From positions 1-64,000 of the forward strand of contig CAVTFG010000006.1 of the NCBI GenBank assembly GCA_963734015.1: DNA of 64,000 nt, given 5' to 3'. Shown here one piece after another: positions 43,155 to 51,072 of the stretch. Under the pieces are notes generated by a model, which worked only from the letters and a program-made list of their open reading frames with translations, was not told where the DNA came from and made no database searches. A program made the position numbers and the translations under genes. Origin of the DNA: JALZKA01 sp963734015. Its GTDB lineage: Bacteria > Actinomycetota > Thermoleophilia > Solirubrobacterales > 70-9. The stretch's first letter is position 1. Each line of letters starts with the position of its first letter.

Positions 43155-43200
43155 TCCCTTGCCAGGGGGGCGAACGTGCTTTCGCGCCTTACGTCGCTCA
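43155..43200 (-). repeat. Dispersed structured repeat, family B, copy B4
   Basis: Minus strand: TGAGCGAC-GTAA-GGCGC, GAAAGCACGTTCG, C run, CCCT-GGCA-AGGG. Its last bases AGGGAG lie five bases before the GTG at 43148, so forming hairpin 2 would hide the ribosome binding site. Confidence 0.7.
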
Positions 43201-43281
43201 TTGGATCCATGGAGGGTACGCCGGGTCGCCGGGACCCCTCGGAGAGGGCCGGATCTTTCGCTATCCTTCGCGCTTCCCGGA

Positions 43282-43301
43282 GATTGACTGACCAGTCAAT
43301 C
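43282..43301. promoter_or_regulatory. Perfect inverted repeat, TetR-type operator candidate
   Basis: GATTGACTG-AC-CAGTCAATC: 9-bp arms, 2-bp spacer, 28 bases upstream of the acyl-CoA dehydrogenase start. Arm length and spacing are typical of TetR repressors of fatty-acid genes. No tetR gene adjoins it. Confidence 0.6.
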
Positions 43302-43328
43302 GATCCCCACAAAGGAGCTTGCAAGGCA

Positions 43329-44555
<1,227 letters not shown>

Positions 44556-44575
44556 CACCGACAGGCGGATATTTG

Positions 44576-44604
44576 GAGAGGGGGCCCAATTTGGGCCCCC
44601 TCTC
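44576..44604. terminator. Strong hairpin after acyl-CoA dehydrogenase
   Basis: GAGAGGGGGCCCAA-T-TTGGGCCCCCTCTC, a perfect 14-base inverted repeat starting 21 bases after the stop, followed by TCGTTCC. It can also terminate the opposite small membrane gene at 44642, which converges on it. Confidence 0.75.
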
Positions 44605-44641
44605 TCGTTCCCCCGGTTCTCCTGGGATCCGCTCCCTGTAC

Positions 44642-44887
44642 TCAGCCCCTACGGAGCGGGTCGATCGCGATCATCACGCTGACCGTCACGAGGACGATTC
44701 CCCCCAGCACGACGAGTTGCGACCAGTCGGAGATTCCAGTCACAGACGCGTAGATCAACGCTGCAAGCAACCCCACCAGCACGATGGCGCCGGCGAAGAG
44801 GCCATCCCTGCGAAGCATTCCCCCGTTCGACCCGGCCTGCTCGGCCGACTCGTAGAGCTTCCGGGATGTCGTGTTGCTCGCGTTCAT
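44642..44887 (-). CDS. Small two-helix membrane protein, 81 aa
   Basis: Soluble N-terminus (NASNTTSRKLYESAEQAGSN) then two membrane helices: GLFAGAIVLVGLLAALIYAS and LVVLGGIVLVTVSVMIAI. Function unknown. Divergent from the PadR gene. Confidence 0.55.
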   Translation of the reverse strand: MNASNTTSRKLYESAEQAGSNGGMLRRDGLFAGAIVLVGLLAALIYASVTGISDWSQLVVLGGIVLVTVSVMIAIDPLRRG

Positions 44888-44976
44888 CGCTGCTCTCCTG
44901 TGACGATTGCGACGTTATGCGGCAGGAAGCGGCGTGTCTGTGAGGCTGATCACTAGCGGCACATAAACTCCAAACA

Positions 44977-45432
44977 GTGCCCGAGAAGCTTTCGGCCCCG
45001 GTCTCGGAGGCCGTCGCGCGCGCCCGGCGGAAGGGCGAGGAGGAGTCCGCCCGGCCGGCCCGCGGCGGCCGCTCGATGGATGTCTTCGGCGGCGAGATCC
45101 GCCGGCGCGACGTGTTCCCGCTGCTCGTGCTCCACCTGATCAACCGCGAGCCTGCGTACGGCAACCGCCTGATCGAGGAGATCGAGGCGATCACCGAGGG
45201 CGTCATCTCGGTCAACCCGAACACGATCTACCCGTTGCTGCGCGACCTCGAGGCGCGCGGACTGATCGAGGGCGCCTGGGAACACCCGGACCGCCGGACC
45301 CGGCGCTTCTACTCGATCACCGCGGCCGGCCGCAAGGAGCACAGGCGCCTGCGCAGGGAACTGGAGCCGTTCCTCGACTCCGTCATCCGCTCGGTCGGGC
45401 TGATCAAGCGGGAGATCTATGGCAACGGTTGA
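44977..45432 (+). CDS. PadR-family transcriptional regulator
   Basis: 151 residues from GTG 44977. Winged helix: LLVLHLINREPAYGNRLIEE, ISVNPNTIYPLLRDLEARGL, DRRTRRFYSITAAGRKEHRR. The N-terminal 40-residue tail is basic and low-complexity. Overlaps the SRPBCC gene by 14 bases, so the two are coupled; the regulator may respond to a small hydrophobic ligand bound by its partner (inference). Confidence 0.88.
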   Translation: MPEKLSAPVSEAVARARRKGEEESARPARGGRSMDVFGGEIRRRDVFPLLVLHLINREPAYGNRLIEEIEAITEGVISVNPNTIYPLLRDLEARGLIEGAWEHPDRRTRRFYSITAAGRKEHRRLRRELEPFLDSVIRSVGLIKREIYGNG

Positions 45433-45874
45433 CGAGTCCGTCCAGATCGGCGCCTCGCTGGCGGAGATCTGGAACCACTACTTCGACGTCCGCGCGTGGG
45501 GCGCATGGGTGGACGGCTTTCAGGCCGCGATCGAGGCCGAGGACTACCCCGCGGCCGGCAGCACGCTGCGGTGGCGCTCGATCCCGGCAGGGCGGGGCGA
45601 GGTGACGGAGCACGTCCTCGAGCACGAACACAGGCGCCGCCACCTGATCGAGTTCTCGGACCCGGAGATGGAAGGCCGGCTGGAGACCCGCTTCGAGATC
45701 GCCGGCGAGGGCACGCGGGTGACCCAGGAGCTCACCTACACGCTCCTCGCCAAGGGGCCGATCGCGCGGATGGGCGCGGTCCTGTTCGTCAAGAGCCAGG
45801 TTCGCGCTTCGATGCAGCGCTCGCTCCTGGCGTTCAGGCGCGCGGTCGAGGAAGCCGCCGCCTTGCCCGCATAA
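45419..45874 (+). CDS. SRPBCC-fold (polyketide cyclase-like) protein
   Basis: 151 residues from ATG 45419. Helix-grip fold: VDESVQIGASLAEIWNHYFD, AWVDGFQAAIEAEDYPAAGS, EHVLEHEHRRRHLIEFSDPE, SLLAFRRAVEEAA. Likely binds a hydrophobic ligand in its cavity. Translated from within the PadR 3' end. Confidence 0.8.
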   Translation: MATVDESVQIGASLAEIWNHYFDVRAWGAWVDGFQAAIEAEDYPAAGSTLRWRSIPAGRGEVTEHVLEHEHRRRHLIEFSDPEMEGRLETRFEIAGEGTRVTQELTYTLLAKGPIARMGAVLFVKSQVRASMQRSLLAFRRAVEEAAALPA

Positions 45875-45927
45875 CGGCGCCGGGGTAGGCTCGGCACACG
45901 CTCAGGCAACCGACTCCGGGGGAGACT

Positions 45928-47301
45928 ATGGACGCAAACGGGTTCCGTGAGGGCTTCGAGGGCTCCGTGTTCGAGGAGGGCCAGGACGGCTACGAGGACG
46001 CGCGCTCGATCTTCAACTCGATGGTCGAGCGCCGGCCGTCGATGATCGCGCAGTGCGCCTCGGTGGCCGACGTGAAGGCCGCGATCGCCCATGCGCAGGC
46101 GAATGATCTCGAGATCGCGATCCGTTCCGGCGGCCACAGCGTCGCGGGCGCGAGCCTGACCGATGGCGGCCTCGTGGTCGACATGCGCAACATGAACGCG
46201 GTCGAGGTGGACCCGCAGGGGCGCACCGCGACCGCAGCGGGAGGCGCGACCTGGGCGGACTTCGACCGCGCGACGCAGCCGCACGGCCTGATGGCCCCTG
46301 GCGGGCGGGTCTCGACCACCGGCGTCGCCGGCCTGACCCTTGGCGGCGGCTCGACCTGGCTCGAGCGCAAGTTCGGGTTCGCCTGCGACAGCCTGCTCTC
46401 GGTCGACCTCGTGACCGCCGATGGGAGCGAGGTCACGGCGTCCGCGGACGAGAACCCGGAGCTCTTCTGGGCGCTGCACGGCGCCGGCGGGAACTTCGGC
46501 GTCGCCACGAAGCTCGTGTTCAGCCTCCATGAGCTGCCCGCGGCGACCCTCGGGCTGCTGTTGTGGCCCGCGGAGGCCGGGCCCGAGGTTGCGCGGACCT
46601 ATCGCGACCTTCTGGACGGGGGCGCGCCCGAGGAGCTCGGGGGAGGGCTCGCCTACATCACCGGGCCGCCCGAGGACTTCGTGCCCGCGGGGCTGCAGGG
46701 GCAGCTGACCGCCGGAGTGATCGCCGTCTACGCGGGGACCGAGGCCGAGATGCGCGAGGCGCTGGCGCCGATCTTCGCCATGGACCCGCCCGCCGCGATG
46801 GTGGCCGAGATGCCCTATGCCGAGATCCAGTGCGCGATCGACGACCCGCCGGGCTACCGCAACTACTGGTCGGCCGAGCACCTGACCGGGTTTCCGGACG
46901 AGGCGGTCGACGTCTTCTGCGCCCGGGCGCACGACATGGTCGTGCCCTCGCCGTCGCAGCACATCGCGTTCCCGTGGGGCGGGGCCGTGTTGCGCGGCGT
47001 CGCCGACTGGCCGCTCCCGCACCGCGACGCGAGCTGGGTGATCCACCCGCTCGGGCTCTGGGAGGACCCCGCGGACGACGAGCAGGCGATCGCGTGGGGC
47101 CGCGGCATCTGCGCCGGCGTCCGCGAATGGGCGACGGGTGGCGTGTACCTGAACTTCGTCGGCGACGAGGGGCAGGACCGGGTCCGGGCCGGGTACGGGG
47201 AGGCGAACTACCAGCGCCTTGCCGCGGTGAAGGCCGAGTACGACCCCGGGAACGCTTTCCACCTGCACCACAACATCAAGCCCGCGGCTCTGGCCGCCTG
47301 A
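45928..47301 (+). CDS. FAD-linked oxidase, berberine-bridge-enzyme-like
   Basis: 457 residues. FAD-binding type 4 domain: IRSGGHSVAGASLTDGGLVV with the His that carries covalent FAD, GLMAPGGRVSTTGVAGLTLG, NFGVATKLVFSLHELP. The Cys used for a second covalent bond in bicovalent members is absent. C-terminal BBE motif VYLNFVGDEGQDRVRAGYG and KAEYDPGNAFHLHHNIKP. No Tat or Sec signal. Substrate unknown. Confidence 0.85.
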   Translation: MDANGFREGFEGSVFEEGQDGYEDARSIFNSMVERRPSMIAQCASVADVKAAIAHAQANDLEIAIRSGGHSVAGASLTDGGLVVDMRNMNAVEVDPQGRTATAAGGATWADFDRATQPHGLMAPGGRVSTTGVAGLTLGGGSTWLERKFGFACDSLLSVDLVTADGSEVTASADENPELFWALHGAGGNFGVATKLVFSLHELPAATLGLLLWPAEAGPEVARTYRDLLDGGAPEELGGGLAYITGPPEDFVPAGLQGQLTAGVIAVYAGTEAEMREALAPIFAMDPPAAMVAEMPYAEIQCAIDDPPGYRNYWSAEHLTGFPDEAVDVFCARAHDMVVPSPSQHIAFPWGGAVLRGVADWPLPHRDASWVIHPLGLWEDPADDEQAIAWGRGICAGVREWATGGVYLNFVGDEGQDRVRAGYGEANYQRLAAVKAEYDPGNAFHLHHNIKPAALAA

Positions 47302-47383
47302 TCTGGCTCCGGGCGGGCCCGGGGGTAAGTATCTTCCAGCCCTCTCTTCCGTCCCCCTAACGCTCAGATCGGAGCCCGATTCA

Positions 47384-49381
47384 GTGTTCGTATTCAAGGC
47401 TGCCGTGGTCGGCGCCGGAACCATGGGCGGCGAGATCGCCCAGGCGATCGCCGCCGCCGAGATCCCGGTCGTCCTCAAGGACATCAAGCAGGAGTTCGTC
47501 GATGCCGGGCTGGACAAGGCCCGTGAGGTCACCAAGGGTCAGCTCGACCGGCTGGTCGCCAAGGAGAAGCTGACCCAGGAGCAGGCCGATGCCCAGCTCG
47601 AGGCGGTCATGGGCCGGATCGAGGGCGCCACGGACTACGACGGCTTCGGCGACGTCGACTTCGTGATCGAGGCGGCGCCCGAGCGCATGGACATCAAGCA
47701 GCAGGTCTTCGCCGAGCTCGACGCGGTCACTCCCGGCCACGCGATCCTCGCGTCCAACACATCGGCGCTCTCGATCGCGGAGATCGGCGACGCGACCCTG
47801 CGGAGCCACAAGGTGGTCGGTTTCCACTTCTTCTACCCGGCCTCCGTGATGCCGCTGGTCGAGATCGTCCGCGGCGTGGCCGACGAGGAGACCGTCGAGG
47901 CCGCCCTGAACTTCGCGCAGACGATCCGCAAGCAGCCGATCGTCTGCGAGGAGGTCCCCGGCTTCGTCGTCAACCGCATCCTCAACTCGGCCGTTGGAGA
48001 GATCTGGCGGGCGCAGGAGGAGCAGGGCCTCTCGATCAAGAAGATCGACGAGGCGGTCGGCGCGCAGAACGTCGCGCCGATGGGGCCGTTCTTCCTAGTC
48101 GACCTGCTGGGGCTGGACACGGTGTTGCACGTCGCCGAGCACCTGAACGAGTCGTATGGCTCGAGCTTCTACGTCCATCAGGGCATGAAGAGGCTCGTCT
48201 CCGAGGGCAAGCTCGGCGCCAAGTCGGGCGGCTCCGGCTTCTACGAGAACGGCGAGCCGCAGATCGAGGGCGAGGGCGAGCCGGACGGCGAGGCGCTGGC
48301 GGAGCTCATGACGCTGAAGGCGCTCGTCGAGGCCTGCGCCGTGCTCGAGGAGGACGTCTGCACGGTCCGCGAGATCGACCTCGGCATGATGGCCGGCGCC
48401 GGCATGGACCCCCGCCGCGGAATCTTCCCGCCGTTCATGAAGGCGGACCTGCTGGGGCTCGACGTCGTGCTCGAGAAGCTGGAGGCGGCCGAGGCCGAGC
48501 ACGGCGAGCGCTTCGCGGCGCCCGTCACGCTCAAGCGGCTGGTCGCGCAGGGAAGGCTCGGCCAGAAGTCGGGCCAGGGCTTCTACGCCTACCCGCAGGC
48601 CGACGAGGGCGACCAGACGGAGACCGTGAAGCTCGAGACGCGGGGCGATGTCGCGATCGCCTGGCTCGCGAACGCGCCGATGAACGCGGTCTCGCCCCAG
48701 GTCATCGACGACCTCGGCCAGGTCTGGGAGAAGGTCAAGGCGAACGACGAGATCCGAGCGATGGTCATCGCCTCGTCGATTCCGGTGGTGTTCTCGGCCG
48801 GCGCCGACCTCAAGGCGTTCACGCAGATGGACGAGTCGAGCGGTGCCGAGCTGATCGAGTCGGGCCACGCGCTGCTGCGCGACCTCGGCCAGGCGAAGGT
48901 CGCCACCATCGCCGCGGTCAATTCGATCGCGTTCGGCGGGGGCTGCGAGCTGGCGATGGCCTGCGACTTCCGGATCGCCGCCGATTCCGCGATCTTCGGC
49001 CAGCCGGAGATCAAGCTCGGGATCATCCCCGGCTTCGGCGGCACCCAGCGGCTGCCGCGGCTGGTCGGTCCCCACAAGGCCCTGGAGATGAACCTCGTCG
49101 GTGATGCGGTCACGGCCGCCGACGCGTTCGAGTACGGCCTCGTCAACCGCGTGGTCCCGGACCACGAGCTGCTCGACACGGCGGTCGCGTGGGCCCGCAA
49201 GCTCGCGGGTCAGGCGCCTCTGGCGGTAGAGCAGGTCAAGCTCGTTTCCCACAGGGGCGACCTCGACGAGGGGATCGAGGCGGAGATCGCCGGGTTCGCC
49301 ACCGCGTTCCAGACCGCCGACGCGAAGGAGGGCATCTCGGCCTTTCTGGGTAAGCGCAAGGCGGAGTGGAAGGGTGAGTGA
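47384..49381 (+). CDS. 3-hydroxyacyl-CoA dehydrogenase/enoyl-CoA hydratase fusion
   Basis: 665 residues from GTG 47384. N-terminal NAD-binding HAD: VVGAGTMGGEIAQAIAAAEI, FVIEAAPERMDIKQQVFAEL, GFHFFYPASVMPLVEIVRG, CEEVPGFVVNRIL. A second HAD C-terminal domain follows. The C-terminal third is a crotonase: AWLANAPMNAVSPQVIDDLG, SAGADLKAFTQ, AVNSIAFGGGCELAMACDF, GQPEIKLGIIPGFGGTQRLP (both catalytic Glu). The order dehydrogenase then hydratase is the reverse of FadB and resembles archaeal-type fusions. Central to beta-oxidation; overlaps the sirtuin start. Confidence 0.92.
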   Translation: MFVFKAAVVGAGTMGGEIAQAIAAAEIPVVLKDIKQEFVDAGLDKAREVTKGQLDRLVAKEKLTQEQADAQLEAVMGRIEGATDYDGFGDVDFVIEAAPERMDIKQQVFAELDAVTPGHAILASNTSALSIAEIGDATLRSHKVVGFHFFYPASVMPLVEIVRGVADEETVEAALNFAQTIRKQPIVCEEVPGFVVNRILNSAVGEIWRAQEEQGLSIKKIDEAVGAQNVAPMGPFFLVDLLGLDTVLHVAEHLNESYGSSFYVHQGMKRLVSEGKLGAKSGGSGFYENGEPQIEGEGEPDGEALAELMTLKALVEACAVLEEDVCTVREIDLGMMAGAGMDPRRGIFPPFMKADLLGLDVVLEKLEAAEAEHGERFAAPVTLKRLVAQGRLGQKSGQGFYAYPQADEGDQTETVKLETRGDVAIAWLANAPMNAVSPQVIDDLGQVWEKVKANDEIRAMVIASSIPVVFSAGADLKAFTQMDESSGAELIESGHALLRDLGQAKVATIAAVNSIAFGGGCELAMACDFRIAADSAIFGQPEIKLGIIPGFGGTQRLPRLVGPHKALEMNLVGDAVTAADAFEYGLVNRVVPDHELLDTAVAWARKLAGQAPLAVEQVKLVSHRGDLDEGIEAEIAGFATAFQTADAKEGISAFLGKRKAEWKGE

Positions 49382-50151
49382 GCACGCAGAACGCAGAACG
49401 CAGCACGCAGAGCGGCGCTGCGGAGCGGCTTGCCGGGCTCATTCGCGAGGCCGAGTCCGTTGTGGCGCTCACCGGCGCGGGTATCTCGGTGCCGTCCGGG
49501 ATCCCCGACTTTCGCACGCCCGGGACCGGGCTGTGGGAGAACGTCGATCCGATGGAGGTCGCGCACATCGACGCCTTCCACCGCGACACGGCGCGCTTCT
49601 GGCAGTTCTACCGGCCGCGGTTCCAGGACCTGGGGTCGAAGGAGCCGAACCCGGCGCACGCCGCGCTCGCCGACCTCGAGGCACGCGGCCTGTTGAACGG
49701 GGTGATCACGCAGAACATCGACCGCCTGCACCGCAAGTCCGGCACCAGCCGGGTGATCGAGGTCCATGGTTCGATCGAGACGTCGAGCTGCACGACGTGC
49801 GGGTCGAGCTACGGCATCGATCGGGTCGACGCGCTGTTCGACGAGGACGGCGTCGCCACGTGCGGTTGCTGCATGGGCAAGGTGAAGCCCGACGTCGTGC
49901 TGTTCGGCGAGTTCCTCCCCGAGGAGCCGATGGCCGAGGCACATGAGCTCTGCGAGAGCTGCGACCTCCTGATCTGCGTCGGCTCGTCGCTCGAGGTCTA
50001 CCCGGTCGCGGGCCTGCCTTCCGTGGCGCTCAACAACGGCGCCCGGCTGGCGATCGTGACCCAGGGCCCGACTCCGTACGACCGCGACGCCACGGTGAAG
50101 CTCGAGGGCGACGTGGTCGAGGAGCTCGGCGCGGTCCTGGCGGCGCTCTAG
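49378..50151 (+). CDS. Sir2-family NAD-dependent protein deacylase
   Basis: 257 residues from GTG 49378, overlapping the fusion stop (GTGA). Sirtuin core: VVALTGAGISVPSGIPDFRT, GVITQNIDRLHRKSGTSRVI, VHG catalytic His, zinc cysteines SCTTCGSS and TCGCCMGKV, GSSLEVYPVAGLP. The first dozen codons are an imperfect tandem of acgcagaac, giving the low-complexity TQNAERSTQ; the real start might be later. Coupling to an acyl-CoA pathway gene fits reversal of lysine acylation. Confidence 0.9.
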   Translation: MSTQNAERSTQSGAAERLAGLIREAESVVALTGAGISVPSGIPDFRTPGTGLWENVDPMEVAHIDAFHRDTARFWQFYRPRFQDLGSKEPNPAHAALADLEARGLLNGVITQNIDRLHRKSGTSRVIEVHGSIETSSCTTCGSSYGIDRVDALFDEDGVATCGCCMGKVKPDVVLFGEFLPEEPMAEAHELCESCDLLICVGSSLEVYPVAGLPSVALNNGARLAIVTQGPTPYDRDATVKLEGDVVEELGAVLAAL

Positions 50152-51023
50152 GCGGGCCGAAGGCCGTGCGCCGCCCGGCGGCGCAGCACGCGTTCACACA
50201 CCGCGACCGTCTCGGCAATCTCTGCTGCCCGCTCGGGCGACAGGTCCCCGCGCAGGGCCTCGTTCGCTGCGTCCCCGGTGATCGTCCGGCGGCCGTCGAG
50301 CTCGCCGAAGTCCTTGTCCTGTCCAGGCGCGTGCAGCGCCTCGCGCTCGGCCAGCATCGCCTCGAGGCCGACCCGGATCTGCATCGTCGCCTCCCGCACG
50401 CGGCCTCCGTCCAGGTCGGCCCGGGCGCGCAGGATCAGCTCCTCGCAGACCAGCGGCCGCTCGCGCGCGCCCAGCAGGGCAGCCATCCGCTCCTGTGGCC
50501 TCAGGGCGGCGGCGCGGCCCCGGCGTCCCGCGTCCCGCGGCACCTCCAGCGCATCCTCGTACCGGCCGTCGACGAGGGCGTCACCCTCGCCGTAGCCGAC
50601 CCGGATCGCCAGCATCGCGTCGAGCGTGGGGTCCGGGATCGCCGGGTCGGCGCTTGCGATGCGGCGCGCCGCGAGCGCGCGGGCGACGTGGGCGAGCGCC
50701 TCCTCCACCAGCTCGTCCCGGCGCTCCTCGTCGGCGCGCAGGGAGTCGAGCCATGCCTCCGGCTCGTCCGGGACCGGCTCCGTATCGATCACGGTCAGCT
50801 CGGTCACGGGCACGGTCGGCCCCGCCTCCGCGTCGGCCCGCTTCGGCTTCGGCTTGCGCCGCAGACGGCGAGGGGGCGCCGGAGCGCCGAACGTGCGGGC
50901 GACGAGCACCGCCTCGGTCGCGCCGGGGTCGCCGGCGGGACGCACCGGATAGCGGCCGTCGTCGATCCCGAACGAGCCGGCGAACTCGAACTGGACGAAG
51001 GGGAAGCTACTCAGGGAACCCAT
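50148..51023 (-). CDS. Uncharacterised protein, 291 aa
   Basis: Not recognised. N-terminal MGSLSSFPFVQFEFAGSFGI and DGRYPVRPAGDPGATEAVLV look like a beta domain; a basic Pro-rich linker (PRRLRRKPKPKRADAEAGPT) leads to a helical C-terminal half. It overlaps the sirtuin end by four bases. The ATG lies directly in repeat B5 (AAGGGATG), with no separate ribosome binding site. Confidence 0.5.
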   Translation of the reverse strand: MGSLSSFPFVQFEFAGSFGIDDGRYPVRPAGDPGATEAVLVARTFGAPAPPRRLRRKPKPKRADAEAGPTVPVTELTVIDTEPVPDEPEAWLDSLRADEERRDELVEEALAHVARALAARRIASADPAIPDPTLDAMLAIRVGYGEGDALVDGRYEDALEVPRDAGRRGRAAALRPQERMAALLGARERPLVCEELILRARADLDGGRVREATMQIRVGLEAMLAEREALHAPGQDKDFGELDGRRTITGDAANEALRGDLSPERAAEIAETVAVCERVLRRRAAHGLRPA

Positions 51024-51066
51024 CCCTTACCAGGGGGCAGACACGGTTTCGCGACAGAGTCGCTCA
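51023..51066 (-). repeat. Dispersed structured repeat, family B, copy B5
   Basis: Minus strand: TGAGCGAC-TCT-GTCGC, GAAACCGTGTCTG, C run, CCCT-GGTA-AGGG. It lies between the stop of the peptidoglycan hydrolase (51073) and the start of the gene at 51023, whose ATG directly follows hairpin 2. Confidence 0.7.
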
Positions 51067-51072
51067 GGAGAT

